In this document: positions 1 to 10,547 of the stretch, one piece after another
Layout: every line of letters begins with the position of its first letter
How positions within the stretch are numbered: the first letter of the stretch is position 1
NCBI GenBank assembly: GCA_965205995.1
Contig: OZ242200.1
Location: 496,001 to 560,000, forward strand
DNA length: 64,000 bases
From: MPNO01 sp965205995
Lineage (GTDB): Bacteria > Pseudomonadota > Alphaproteobacteria > MPNO01
Direction: 5' to 3'
Program-made: the position numbers and the translations under genes
The notes under the pieces: model-generated
What the model saw: the letters and a program-made list of their open reading frames with translations, nothing else
The model's database searches: none
What the model was told of the DNA's origin: nothing

Positions 1-2
1 TG

Positions 3-824
3 ACGATCCTGCGCCGCGAGCTGACGGCGCTGGGCTTGCCGCTGCGGTCGCTGGAGGTCGAGTTCGGGCCGAGCCAGGTCGAGGTGACCTTCCAGCCGGC
101 AAGCGGGCTGGAGGCGGCCGACACGATGATCCTGTTCCGCAACGCGGTGAAGCAGATCTGCGCGCGCCACGGCTATCACGCGACCTTCATGTGCCGGCCG
201 CAGATCAGGAACGTCTTTTCGAGCGGCTGGCATCTGCACCAGTCCTTGCGCGACCGCGAGACCGGCCGCCCAGCCTTCATGCCCGAGGAAGAGGACGGCG
301 GAGACGCGCTGCTGTCGGCGCTCGGCCGCCGCTTCGCAGCCGGCATCCTCGACCACGCGCGCGCGGCTTCGGTGTTCACCACGCCGACGATCAACGGCTA
401 CAAGCGCTTCAAGGCGTTCTCGCTGGCGCCGGACCGGGCCAGCTGGGCGCGCGACAACCGGGGCGCGATGCTGCGCATCGTCGGCGGGGCGGGGGAGCCC
501 GGCACGCGGATCGAGAACCGCGTCGGCGAGCCCGCCGCCAACCCCTATCTCTATCTCGCCTCGCAGATCGTCTCGGGGCTCGACGGCATCGACCGGCAGG
601 CCGATCCGGGCGAGGCGACCGAGACGCCCTATGACGTCGATGCGCCCGCTTTGCCGGCCAGCCTGATCGAGGCGGTGGCGGCGCTGCGCGCGGACGAGGC
701 CTTCGAGCGCGCGCTGGGCAAGCCCTTCATCGACTATATCTGCATGATCAAGGAGGCCGAGATCGCGCGCTATCTGTCGGAGGTGACCGACTGGGAACAG
801 CGCGAGTATTTCCGCATCTTCTGA
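3..824 (+). CDS. Glutamine synthetase family protein, 5' end outside window
   Basis: This is the C-terminal, catalytic part of a glutamine-synthetase-fold ligase, which joins ammonia or an amine to the gamma-carboxyl of glutamate using ATP. The frame is open from the first bases, so the gene starts to the left. Family landmarks are a WHLHQSL stretch (ammonia/metal region), NGYKRF, an Arg-rich ARDNRGAMLRI segment, and ENRVGEPAANPY near the C-terminus. It differs clearly from the housekeeping GlnA at 53.9-55.3 kb and lacks its adenylylation-site sequence, so it is probably a gamma-glutamyl amine or polyamine ligase type; this is inferred. The amidase next to it is convergent, with three bases between the stops. 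Substrate unknown. Confidence 0.85.
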   Translation, partial: TILRRELTALGLPLRSLEVEFGPSQVEVTFQPASGLEAADTMILFRNAVKQICARHGYHATFMCRPQIRNVFSSGWHLHQSLRDRETGRPAFMPEEEDGGDALLSALGRRFAAGILDHARAASVFTTPTINGYKRFKAFSLAPDRASWARDNRGAMLRIVGGAGEPGTRIENRVGEPAANPYLYLASQIVSGLDGIDRQADPGEATETPYDVDAPALPASLIEAVAALRADEAFERALGKPFIDYICMIKEAEIARYLSEVTDWEQREYFRIF

Positions 825-827
825 GCC

Positions 828-2189
828 TCAGAACCGTCTCACCTCGCTCTCCACCGCGAGCCCGACGCGGATCAGATGGGCATCTGCGCCGGTACGGTCG
901 AGGACCATCAGCCCGACCGGCGCCTCGCCCGGCTCGTGGACCGGGATCGACAGGGCGCAGCGGTCGAGGAAATTGCCGAACGTGGTGTTGCGCAGGATGA
1001 ACGGGTTCATCTCCGCATAGAGCGCGTCGCTCGCCACGATATCGTCGATCGGCGGTGCGACGATGGCGACCGTCGGCATCAGCAGGGCGTCGTAATCGGC
1101 GCCGATCGAATCCGCCCGCGCCCGGATATGCGCCCGCGCCCCGATCACGTCGAGCAGGTCGGCGCCCGAGATCCCTGCTCCGCGCTCGATCCGCGCCCGC
1201 ACCCGGGGATCGACCATGTTCCCCTTGGCCGCCAGCCTCTCGCGGTGCAGCGCATAGGCCTCGGCGCCGAGGATGCCGCCCGCCGCGCTGACTTCGAGAA
1301 TGTCGGCGAACGGCTCGAAAGCGATGTCCCGGAGCAGGGCGCCGGCTTCCGAGAGCCGGTCGAGCGCCGCCCGGAAGGCGGCGGCCACAGTGTCGTCCAG
1401 CCCGTCCTGGACGATCGTCGTCGGCACCCCGAAGCGCAATCCCTTGACCGGCAAAGGCGAGGGCGAAGCCCACACATCGCCACCGGCCATCGCCGCGTCG
1501 AGCAGCGCGCAGCAGGCGATTGAGGGCGCCAGCGGGCCGGCGGAATCGAGCGTCCCCGACAAAGGGAAGACGCCGTCGAGCGGAATTCGCCCGGTGGTCG
1601 TCTTGAGCCCGGTCACGCCGCAAAACGCCGCCGGAATCCGCACCGAGCCGCCGGTGTCCGAGCCGATGGCGGCGGCCGCCATGCCGTCGGCTACGGAAAC
1701 TGCGGCGCCCGAGGACGATCCCCCCGGGATGCGCCCGCGCGGACGGTCCCACGGGTTCTTCGGGGTGCCGAAATGGGGGTTGATGCCGATCCCCGAATAG
1801 GCGAACTCGGTGAGGTTGGTGCGCCCGAGAACGATCGTCCCGGCGGCCCGCAGCCGCGCGACGACCAGCGAATCGCGGGTCGCCGGCGGCTCGTCGGCGA
1901 GGGTCGGCGAGGCCGCGGTGGTGACCTCGCCCGCGACATCGAACAGATCCTTCATCGAAACCGGCAGACCGGCGAGAGGCGAGGGGACCACGCCCGCCTT
2001 GCGGAGCGCGTCGGACGCATCGGCCTCCGCCCTGGCTCGGCCGGCGTTGCAGGAGACGAAGACCCGCGCACCTTCGCCCCCCGGCGCCCCGATCGCCGCC
2101 AGCGCCTGTTCCACCAGATCGCGGCTCGTCGTCCTGCCGGAGGAAAGATCGGCGGCGAGTTCGGACAGCGGTCTCGATCCAAGCGTCAC
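828..2189 (-). CDS. Amidase signature family hydrolase
   Basis: A 453-residue amidase-signature enzyme that hydrolyses a C-N amide bond, probably in the cytoplasm since no signal peptide is visible. The catalytic elements of the family are all present: Lys at about residue 80 (SMKDLFD), the GGSSSG loop at about 156-161, and the nucleophile serine at about 182 in SDTGGSVRIPA. Length is normal for the family. The glutamine-synthetase-like gene is convergent with it, which could mean linked amide or amine nitrogen metabolism, but no operon links them. Closest functional classes are GatA-like amidases and allophanate/indoleacetamide hydrolases. GatA itself is unlikely because no gatB or gatC is nearby. 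Specific substrate not assignable. Confidence 0.88.
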   Translation of the reverse strand: MTLGSRPLSELAADLSSGRTTSRDLVEQALAAIGAPGGEGARVFVSCNAGRARAEADASDALRKAGVVPSPLAGLPVSMKDLFDVAGEVTTAASPTLADEPPATRDSLVVARLRAAGTIVLGRTNLTEFAYSGIGINPHFGTPKNPWDRPRGRIPGGSSSGAAVSVADGMAAAAIGSDTGGSVRIPAAFCGVTGLKTTTGRIPLDGVFPLSGTLDSAGPLAPSIACCALLDAAMAGGDVWASPSPLPVKGLRFGVPTTIVQDGLDDTVAAAFRAALDRLSEAGALLRDIAFEPFADILEVSAAGGILGAEAYALHRERLAAKGNMVDPRVRARIERGAGISGADLLDVIGARAHIRARADSIGADYDALLMPTVAIVAPPIDDIVASDALYAEMNPFILRNTTFGNFLDRCALSIPVHEPGEAPVGLMVLDRTGADAHLIRVGLAVESEVRRF

Positions 2190-2289
2190 GGCGTGCCTCC
2201 CGTTCCTGTCGCGCGGCGGTGCGATCCGATCATATCGAGCTATGGCGGCGGGTGGTAAGTTCCGCCGTTCCGTCGGAAAGGTGCAGGCG

Positions 2290-3510
2290 ATGAAATCGGA
2301 AAAGGCGACTTTTGCGGGCGCGGGGGGCGATACGCTCGCGGCGCGGCTCGAAAGCCCGGCGGGGGAGATCCGGGCCTACGCCCTGTTCGCGCATTGCTTC
2401 ACCTGTTCGAAGGACATCTTCGCCGCCTCGCGCATCGCCGCGGCGCTCGCCTCGAACGGGATCGCCACCCTCCGCTTCGATTTCACCGGGCTCGGGGCGA
2501 GCGGCGGCGATTTCGCCAATACAGATTTCAGCTCCAATGTCGGCGACCTGGTCGCGGCGGCGGACTGGCTGCGCGCCGAGCACGCGGCCCCGTCCATCCT
2601 CATCGGCCACAGCCTCGGCGGCGCCGCCGTGCTGGCGGCGGCCGACGCGGTGGAGGAGGCCGCGGGCGTCGTGACCATCGGCGCGCCGAGCGATCCGGGT
2701 CATGTCGCTCATCTGTTCGGAAACGACATCGCCACCATCGAGCGCGACGGCGAAGCGGAAGTCACGATCGCCGGCCGCCCGTTCCGTATCCGCAAGCAGT
2801 TTCTCGACGACATCGCGGGCCAGCGGCTGCGCGACCGGGTGGCGAGGCTGCGCAAGGCGCTTCTGGTGATGCACGCCCCGCTCGACCGCACGGTCGGGAT
2901 CGACAACGCGGCGGAAATCTTCCAGGCCGCGAAACACCCGAAAAGCTTCATCTCGCTCGACAGCGCCGACCACCTGCTCTCCAGGCGCGAGGATGCGGTC
3001 TACGCCGCCGAGGTGGTGGCTGCCTGGGCCAGCCGCTTCCTGCCGCCGAAACCATCCTCCAGGGCGGCGGCGGAGGCGGGCGCGGTGGTGGTGGCGGAGA
3101 ACGGGCTCGGTCCTTTCGGCCAGGATATCGCGGCCGGCGATCACCGGCTTTCGGCCGACGAGCCGGCATCCATCGGCGGCCTCGACCGGGGCCTCACGCC
3201 TTACCAGCTTCTCTCCTCGGCGCTCGGAGCCTGCACGACTATGACGCTCCGCATGTACGCGGCGCGCAAGAAATGGCCGCTCGAACGCGCCACCGTGACG
3301 GTGCGCCAGGAGAAGATCCACGCCGCCGACTGCGCCGAATGCGAGACCGAAATGGGCAAGATCGATTCCTTCCAGCGCGAGATCGAGCTCAGCGGACCGC
3401 TGGACCGGGAACAGCGCGATAAGCTGTTGGAAATAGCCGATAAATGCCCGGTGCATCGGACCCTGCACGGGGAAGTGCGGGTCACCACGACACTTCGCCC
3501 GATAAATTAA
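2290..3510 (+). CDS. Alpha/beta hydrolase-OsmC fusion protein
   Basis: A 406-residue two-domain protein. Residues 1 to about 255 form an alpha/beta hydrolase with the nucleophile elbow GHSLGG (Ser about 108) and a late HLL histidine segment. Residues from about 270 to the end form an OsmC/Ohr-like domain with the two expected cysteines, in LGACTTM and DKCPVH. OsmC proteins reduce organic hydroperoxides with paired cysteines; the hydrolase probably supplies an ester or peroxyester activity. This domain order is known in bacteria, so the fusion is genuine and not an assembly error. The ATG at 2290 is chosen because the hydrolase homology begins right after it; the frame stays open far upstream without domain similarity. 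Confidence 0.85.
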   Translation: MKSEKATFAGAGGDTLAARLESPAGEIRAYALFAHCFTCSKDIFAASRIAAALASNGIATLRFDFTGLGASGGDFANTDFSSNVGDLVAAADWLRAEHAAPSILIGHSLGGAAVLAAADAVEEAAGVVTIGAPSDPGHVAHLFGNDIATIERDGEAEVTIAGRPFRIRKQFLDDIAGQRLRDRVARLRKALLVMHAPLDRTVGIDNAAEIFQAAKHPKSFISLDSADHLLSRREDAVYAAEVVAAWASRFLPPKPSSRAAAEAGAVVVAENGLGPFGQDIAAGDHRLSADEPASIGGLDRGLTPYQLLSSALGACTTMTLRMYAARKKWPLERATVTVRQEKIHAADCAECETEMGKIDSFQREIELSGPLDREQRDKLLEIADKCPVHRTLHGEVRVTTTLRPIN

Positions 3511-3561
3511 TGCAAAAACATATAAACCCCTAATAAAATACTATAAATAAAGGAGTTTATC
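3511..3561 (+). promoter_or_regulatory. AT-rich leader of the MFS transporter gene
   Basis: These 51 bases are strikingly AT-rich against a background near two-thirds GC. They contain a TATAAA at about 3542-3547 and an AAGGAG ribosome-binding site at 3549-3554, correctly spaced before the GTG start at 3562. The composition suggests a strong, easily melted promoter or a translation enhancer. No clear -35 box is seen, so the promoter role is inferred. Confidence 0.35.
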
Positions 3562-4800
3562 GTGTCCGATGTCCGCGACCACGACGGCGCGGCCATAGAC
3601 CCGCGCCATGCCGCGTTCCGCCTCGCCGCGACCGTGGTCCTGGCTACGATCGGGAGCATCGGGCTCTGGTCCTATGTGATCGTGATGCCGGCGGTTCAGG
3701 CCGAGTTCGGCGTCGACCGGGCGACCGCCTCGATCCCCTACACGATGTCGATGGTCTTCTTCGCGCTCGGCAACATCGTGGTCGGGCGGCTGATCGACAG
3801 GATCGGGATGATGCTGCCGGCGCTGGCGGCGGGGGTCTCGCTCGGCATCGGCTTCGCCGCCTCCTCGATGGTCGAGGAGATGTGGCAGCTCTCGATCGTC
3901 CACGGCGTGCTGATCGGCATCGGCACGGGTTCGATGTTCGGCCCGCTGATGGCCAATATCTCGCACTGGTTCGTGCGCCGCCGCGGCATCGCCGTCGCCA
4001 CGGTTGCCTGCGGCAACTACTTCGCCGGCATGCTGCTGCCGCTGATCCTGCAGGATTCGGTCACCACCGACGGCTGGCGGCCGATCTATCTCGCGATCGG
4101 CCTGTTCAGCGTGGCGACGATCGTGCCGCTATCGTTCCTGTTGCGGCGCGAGGGGCCCAAGCGCGACCATGTCGACCGGATCACCGGCATCGCCGGCACC
4201 GAACAGCTCCGCATGGCCGCCTTCACGCCGCGGACGATGCAGGCCCTGCTGGCGATCGCGGGCTTCGGCTGCTGCGTCGCGATGTCGATGCCGCAGGTGC
4301 ATATCGTCGCCTATTGCGTCGATCTGGGCTACGGCATCGCGCGCGGGGCGGAGATGCTGTCGCTCATGCTGGCGGCCGGGGTGGTCAGCCGGCTCGCCTC
4401 GGGCGTCCTTGCCGATTATATCGGCGGGGTGCGCACGCTCCTGCTGGGATCGGTGCTGCAATGCGTGGCGCTCACCCTCTATCTGCCGTTCGACGGGCTC
4501 GCCTCGCTCTACGCGATTTCGTTCGTCTTCGGCCTGTTCCAGGGCGGGATCGTGCCGTCCTACGCGATCATCATCCGCGAATACCTGCCGGCGCGGGAGG
4601 CGGGACGCCGGATCGGCGTGGTGATTTTCGCGACCATCGGCGGCATGGCCTTCGGCGGCTGGGTGTCCGGCTGGATCTACGACCTCACGGCTTCCTACCA
4701 GGTCGCTCTGCTCAACGGGATCGCCTGGAATTTCGTCAATATGGGCGTCATGACGCTGATCCTGTGGCGGACGGCGCGCGCTCAGGCCGCCCCGGCCTAG
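3562..4800 (+). CDS. MFS family transporter
   Basis: A 412-residue inner-membrane transporter of the major facilitator superfamily, with about twelve hydrophobic segments in two halves and a charged central loop near residues 195-215. The loop after helix 2 contains a GRLIDRIG stretch that fits the family's motif A (G-x3-D-R-x-G). The GTG start follows a good AAGGAG site. Sequence style resembles the oxalate/formate or monocarboxylate branch of MFS, so a small organic acid is a reasonable substrate guess. It stands alone, just downstream of the hydrolase-OsmC gene, with an unusually AT-rich leader suggesting its own promoter. The hydrolase remnant on the opposite strand meets its stop codon. 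Confidence 0.85.
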   Translation: MSDVRDHDGAAIDPRHAAFRLAATVVLATIGSIGLWSYVIVMPAVQAEFGVDRATASIPYTMSMVFFALGNIVVGRLIDRIGMMLPALAAGVSLGIGFAASSMVEEMWQLSIVHGVLIGIGTGSMFGPLMANISHWFVRRRGIAVATVACGNYFAGMLLPLILQDSVTTDGWRPIYLAIGLFSVATIVPLSFLLRREGPKRDHVDRITGIAGTEQLRMAAFTPRTMQALLAIAGFGCCVAMSMPQVHIVAYCVDLGYGIARGAEMLSLMLAAGVVSRLASGVLADYIGGVRTLLLGSVLQCVALTLYLPFDGLASLYAISFVFGLFQGGIVPSYAIIIREYLPAREAGRRIGVVIFATIGGMAFGGWVSGWIYDLTASYQVALLNGIAWNFVNMGVMTLILWRTARAQAAPA

Positions 4801-4937
4801 GATCGGTCCCAGATACGCGCGATCTCCTCGCCGCCGGTCAGGTCGCCGAACAGAAAGCCCACGTTCTGCATGTCGACAACCGGCAACGCGGTATGGGCCG
4901 GATCGATCCGTTCGGAGAGCGTTTCGAGCAGTTTCAC
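4797..4937 (-). pseudogene. Remnant of an isochorismatase-type cysteine hydrolase
   Basis: A 46-codon open frame that can start at GTG 4937. It reads LLETLSERIDPAHTALPVVDMQN near its start, very like the N-terminus of isochorismatase-superfamily amidohydrolases, in which an Asp in the (V)VDMQN strand is a catalytic residue. After about 25 residues the similarity stops. The protein ends with GEEIARIWDRS and a stop, whereas intact members run to 180-220 residues. The catalytic lysine and cysteine regions are absent. I read this as a truncated gene whose middle is deleted or replaced. It overlaps the last bases of the MFS gene. Confidence 0.5.
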
Positions 4938-4965
4938 CAACGGTCCCCGTTCAGCATGTCCCCGA

Positions 4966-5427
4966 TCAGTATGTCCAGTATTGCCCCGAAGCGCCGATCG
5001 CGGCGTTGATCAGCCCGAGAACGAGATTGGTCATGACGGTCAAGCGGATCCGGTTGAGCGCGGCGGCGGCGCCGGGCGGGTTGCCGGCGGCGAGCTCCGC
5101 CTTGAAGCTGCGATAGGGGCCGAACCAGAGATAGAGGAAAATCGCCACCATCACCCAGCCGAGGCCGTGCATCAGATGGGCGTGCAGCGGCATGGATCCC
5201 AACCCGCCCCACTGGCCCCACACCATCACGTAGCCGGTGACCGGCAGAACGATCACCGCGATCCACACCCAGACGAAGAAGCGGAGGAACACGCGCTGCC
5301 ACAGGCCGAGCCGGACCGGGCCGTCGAGCGGGCCCGCCGCGGGCCTGAGCGACATGATCGCGAACCCCATCCCGCCGACCCAGATGATGGCCGCGAGCGC
5401 GTGCAGAGCGACTGAAAGAGAGAGCAA
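4966..5427 (-). CDS. CopD-like four-helix membrane protein
   Basis: A 153-residue integral membrane protein with four hydrophobic segments. It starts with the LHALAAIIWVGGMGFA helix typical of the CopD/DUF4149 superfamily, where the His and the WVGGM motif recur. The TTG at 5425-5427 is preferred as start because a GGAGG site lies five bases before it; longer in-frame starts add only a low-complexity Gly/Arg tail. Members are linked to copper handling or heme-related electron transfer, but no copper genes are adjacent, so function remains open. It is divergent from the MoxR-VWA pair and follows the hydrolase remnant at 4797-4937. Confidence 0.7.
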   Translation of the reverse strand: MLSLSVALHALAAIIWVGGMGFAIMSLRPAAGPLDGPVRLGLWQRVFLRFFVWVWIAVIVLPVTGYVMVWGQWGGLGSMPLHAHLMHGLGWVMVAIFLYLWFGPYRSFKAELAAGNPPGAAAALNRIRLTVMTNLVLGLINAAIGASGQYWTY

Positions 5428-5555
5428 GTTTTCCTCCCGTCCGCCGTTTCCGCCCCGCCCCGGCGAGGCTTGATCGGCCAATGGCCTTCTACTACCGTGC
5501 GCCCGCCGCTTGTCCGGCTCCTCGCCAGAAACCGAAAACAGCGACCTTGGCGTCC

Positions 5556-6395
<840 letters not shown>

Positions 6396-6407
6396 CGCGG
6401 TTCCGCC

Positions 6408-7603
<1,196 letters not shown>

Positions 7604-7607
<4 letters not shown>

Positions 7608-8137
7608 CCCGGCTTGCCCGGGTTGACGTGCCCGCATTCCTCGCAGCGGCGCGACTCCTCGCTGCCGTAATAGGCTTCGAAGGCGGGCGGCAGGTCCTCG
7701 ACGATGTCGTGCAGCTGGAATTCGCTGCGGTGGACCAGCGCCTCGCAGTTCTCGCAATACCATTCGAAGCCGTCGCGCAGCCCCTCGGGCCGCTGGCGCT
7801 CGATCACCATCCCGATCGACCCCGCGGGCCGCTGCGGCGAATGTCGGACATGCGGCGGCAACAGCAGCACATCGCCCTGCTTGAGCGCCACGTCCCGCCG
7901 CTTTCCGTCCTCGATGACGCGGAGCGTGATGTCGCCCTCGATCTGGTAGAAAAACTCTTCGAGCGGATCGTCGTGGTAGTCGGTGCGCTGGTTGGGGCCG
8001 CCGATGACGGTGACCATGAAATCGGCGTCCTGCCAGATCTGGGCATTGCCGACCGGCGGCTTCAGCAGGTCACGGTGCTCGTCGATCCATTTCTGGAGAT
8101 TGAATGGGGCGATCTGCGTCATCGGTGTCTCCATCAC
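7604..8137 (-). CDS. nbaC: 3-hydroxyanthranilate 3,4-dioxygenase
   Basis: A 177-residue cupin dioxygenase that opens the ring of 3-hydroxyanthranilate to 2-amino-3-carboxymuconate semialdehyde. The Fe(II) ligands are recognisable in YHDDPLEEFF (His and Glu) and PPHVRHSP (His). The C-terminus has CENC and CEEC pairs, which form the rubredoxin-like iron site of bacterial members. The start could be any of three nearby methionines; the one before TQIAPF fits homologues best, but the longest form is given. A RidA-family gene lies upstream on the same strand, matching the 2-aminomuconate branch of tryptophan or nitrobenzoate catabolism. Other pathway genes (kynureninase, decarboxylase, semialdehyde dehydrogenase) are not in the window. 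Confidence 0.93.
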
Positions 8138-8203
8138 GTCTGGCAGGCGCTTTGCCTCGGGCGATGCTAGCCGAGGACGGGGGCGGAAACAACGAAAGCG
8201 GAC

Positions 8204-8596
8204 TCAGGCGAGCGCCGTGCATTCGATCTCGATATCGAACGGCCACGGCCAGGAGCCGACGGCAACGAAGGTGCGGGCCGGGGCGGGGTCGTCGAAATAG
8301 CGGCCATAGATCCGGTTCACGAGGTCGTAATAGCCGCTGTTGGAAACGAAGATATTGACCTTCACCACCCTGTCGAGTCCGGACCCGGCGGCCTCGAGCA
8401 CGGCCTTCAGGTTCTCCATCACCAGCTCGGTCTGGGTGGCGATGTCGCCGCTCGAGACCTTCCCGGTCTTCGGGTCGATCGGCGGCGTGCCCGAGACGAA
8501 CACGAACCCGTTCGCCTTGATCGCCGGGCTCAGCGGGACTCCCGCGGCCTTCAACGCCTCCGAGATCCCCGCGACGTGGATTGCTTCCCGCTCCAT
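8204..8596 (-). CDS. RidA family protein, possible 2-aminomuconate deaminase
   Basis: A 130-residue YjgF/YER057c/UK114 (RidA) protein. Typical features are the VFVSGTPPIDPKTG strand, the NIFVS segment, and the C-terminal PARTFVAV arginine that binds the substrate carboxylate, followed by IEIECTA. RidA proteins hydrolyse reactive enamines and imines. Because 3-hydroxyanthranilate dioxygenase lies 66 bases downstream on the same strand, the 2-aminomuconate deaminase subgroup is the most likely assignment; general RidA activity is the alternative. A trimer in the cytoplasm is expected for the family. Confidence 0.82.
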   Translation of the reverse strand: MEREAIHVAGISEALKAAGVPLSPAIKANGFVFVSGTPPIDPKTGKVSSGDIATQTELVMENLKAVLEAAGSGLDRVVKVNIFVSNSGYYDLVNRIYGRYFDDPAPARTFVAVGSWPWPFDIEIECTALA

Positions 8597-8623
8597 ATCT
8601 GTCTCCTTCCCGTCAGGAATGGC

Positions 8624-8953
8624 CTAGCCGCGCCGCGCCCCGGCGTAGAAGAAATCGCCCGGGATCGCCTCGATGACCGGATCGATCGAGCGCGCGGCCG
8701 CGATCTCCCGGCCCGAGCGGTGATCGACCAGGTGGTAGGAGCCGTCGCCGTGCCGCGCGATCCGGTAGCAGGAATAGGGCGTATTGCTGCGATCGCCGGA
8801 ATACACCCGGATCTCGTCCGCATCCGGGCGCGACGAGCGCTCGGTCCTGTACCAGCGCTGCATCAGCTTCAGCTTGTGCGACAGGGCCTCGACTTTCTCC
8901 AGGTCGCGCCCGGTGAATCTGGCGAGATCCAGGTGGACAAGTCGCGAGGGCAT
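8624..8953 (-). CDS. Hypothetical protein, 109 residues
   Basis: I do not recognise a family. The protein is soluble, basic in the first half (an Arg/Lys-rich QRWYRTERSSRPDAD stretch), and has a pattern of short strands (RVYSG, SYHLVDH) ending in a Phe/Tyr/Gly-rich tail. Codon usage matches its neighbours. It lies between the RidA gene and hsdS on the same strand, 27 bases upstream of the RidA gene, so it may be co-transcribed with the dioxygenase genes. No signal peptide or membrane segment. Confidence 0.5.
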   Translation of the reverse strand: MPSRLVHLDLARFTGRDLEKVEALSHKLKLMQRWYRTERSSRPDADEIRVYSGDRSNTPYSCYRIARHGDGSYHLVDHRSGREIAAARSIDPVIEAIPGDFFYAGARRG

Positions 8954-9101
8954 TTCAGAATTGACCCCGTCAGGCGTCGCGGGCGGCCAAAGGGCCGGGT
9001 TCGATTTCCACCCTAGAATATGCCGGACGGTCCGGCCATCCTACCCATGCCGGCGCAAGCCGGCCGCGACCGCAGCCGGGCGCCCGGGGCGGTGCCGGCG
9101 T

Positions 9102-10547
9102 TCAGCCTCCGGTAACCGTGAGGCAAGGGTCCGGTCGGTCCGGTCGGTCCGGCCCGGCGTCGATGTCGAGCGCGTTGTCGAGATCGCCTCCGACGGCGAA
9201 GGGAACCAAATCCAGCAGGGTGACCGGCGTCCCCCGCACGTCGTGCTTGCCGGTAACCACATCGGCGACCAGACGCGCGCGGTACTCGCTCACCAGGGCG
9301 ATCTGGCGCTTGGCGCGGGCGATGGACTCGTCGATCCCGGCCACGGTCTTTTCGAGATAGCCGACGATGGCGTTCTGTTCGGGAAGCGGCGGGCGGACGA
9401 TCTTCATGTGGCCGATGGAATTCCATTCCGCGCGTGGCACCCTGGCGCCGCGGGTCAGGTTGTCGACCGCCTCGACCAACGGTCTGGAGCGCAACAGCCG
9501 CTCCACATAGCGGGTGGCGAAGGCGGATCTTCGGGGACGCAGAACCAGGAATTCGCTGACGCAGAGGCCCCCGGTCGGCGGGCAGGCGACCCGTGCCAGA
9601 TAGGGTCGAAGCTTTGCGAACAGGACGTCCCCCGGCGCGAAACGCTTCAACCGGCTTCCGGGCGAGATATCCGGCTCGGCATTGCCGAGCCGGCCGGTCC
9701 AGCTCTCGACATGTTCCAGAGCCACATAGGCGTCGTCCTGCCGGCGTTCGGCGCTCGGCTCTTCGATATTGGCCATCGACGATTTCAGCCGTTCGACGAT
9801 CCAGTGTTCGGGCAAGTCGCCGAGCCACGCCACACCGGATTTCTTGTAGCCGCGGTAGGGGCGGCGGGTGCGGACGTCGATCTGTCCGGTAAGGGCGCGG
9901 TGGATCGTGACCTGCCTTTGTTCTTCCAGCAACGCGACAATCTTCCTCTTGGCGAGGATGAATTTCTGGATCCTTCGTTCGACGCGTTCGAGGAAGCCGA
10001 CGATGGCGCCCTGTTCCGAAAGCGGCGGCAGGGGCACCGCCAGGCGCTTGAGCTGGTCCGCGTAGATATGGGCAACCGTAATCCCCCGACCCATCAGCGC
10101 CTTTTGGCTCGCCGCCGGCAGGCAGCCGGTCGCATATCCGAGATAGCGTGCGTCGATCCTCCGATGCGGACGAAAGCGGATCACGTCGCGCCCGCAGCAG
10201 GCTTCGGAACGGATCAGATTGACCGCGGATTCGCCGACTTCCTCGGCCGTCTCGCCGGTCGCCGCGAACAGCACGTCGCCGAACCTGATAGGGGTGTATT
10301 TCCTGGCTTCGATCCTGGGAACGAACGATTTGCTTTCCACCACGAAGCGCCGATGGGTGGTGTACAGATCGCCGTAGCGGATGCATGGGACCCCGGTCGA
10401 ATCCTCGTCCAGCTTGCTGCCGCCCCTGCCGGTCGAGAACGACCCGAACCGGCCCAGGGATGTAACTTCCCAATGCCTCGGTATCGGGCCCAGGCATTCC
10501 ATGCCGGTGTCCTTCATCTCCGGATAGGGCTTGAGACAGGCATTCAT
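9102..10547 (-). CDS. hsdS: Type I restriction-modification specificity subunit HsdS
   Basis: A 481-residue specificity subunit that selects the DNA target of a type I methyltransferase. It has the two-fold layout of the family: two variable target-recognition domains, introduced by PRHWEV and PEHWIV, each followed by a conserved helical spacer (LPPLSEQGAIVGFLE and PPLPEQNAIVGYLE). Its ATG overlaps the hsdM stop by four bases, so translation is coupled. The last 45 residues after the second spacer are unusual and end in an Asp-Arg-Pro repeat encoded by a 9-base tandem repeat. No hsdR lies in the window, so the pair may be a methylation-only system. Confidence 0.93.
   Translation of the reverse strand: MNACLKPYPEMKDTGMECLGPIPRHWEVTSLGRFGSFSTGRGGSKLDEDSTGVPCIRYGDLYTTHRRFVVESKSFVPRIEARKYTPIRFGDVLFAATGETAEEVGESAVNLIRSEACCGRDVIRFRPHRRIDARYLGYATGCLPAASQKALMGRGITVAHIYADQLKRLAVPLPPLSEQGAIVGFLERVERRIQKFILAKRKIVALLEEQRQVTIHRALTGQIDVRTRRPYRGYKKSGVAWLGDLPEHWIVERLKSSMANIEEPSAERRQDDAYVALEHVESWTGRLGNAEPDISPGSRLKRFAPGDVLFAKLRPYLARVACPPTGGLCVSEFLVLRPRRSAFATRYVERLLRSRPLVEAVDNLTRGARVPRAEWNSIGHMKIVRPPLPEQNAIVGYLEKTVAGIDESIARAKRQIALVSEYRARLVADVVTGKHDVRGTPVTLLDLVPFAVGGDLDNALDIDAGPDRPDRPDPCLTVTGG
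9128..9154. repeat. Nine-base tandem repeat in the 3' end of hsdS
   Basis: Three consecutive copies of the unit GGTCCGGTC, the last with one mismatch. The unit length keeps the reading frame and encodes a short Asp-Arg-Pro repeat near the HsdS C-terminus. Such repeats can expand or contract by slippage without a frameshift. Confidence 0.85.

Noticed and set aside
8990..9015. A tRNA T-arm-like sequence near 9.0 kb that might be an att site for the tRNA-Asn island
   Set aside because: It contains GGTTCGATTTCC, but it does not match the 3' end of tRNA-Asn and no acceptor stem follows.
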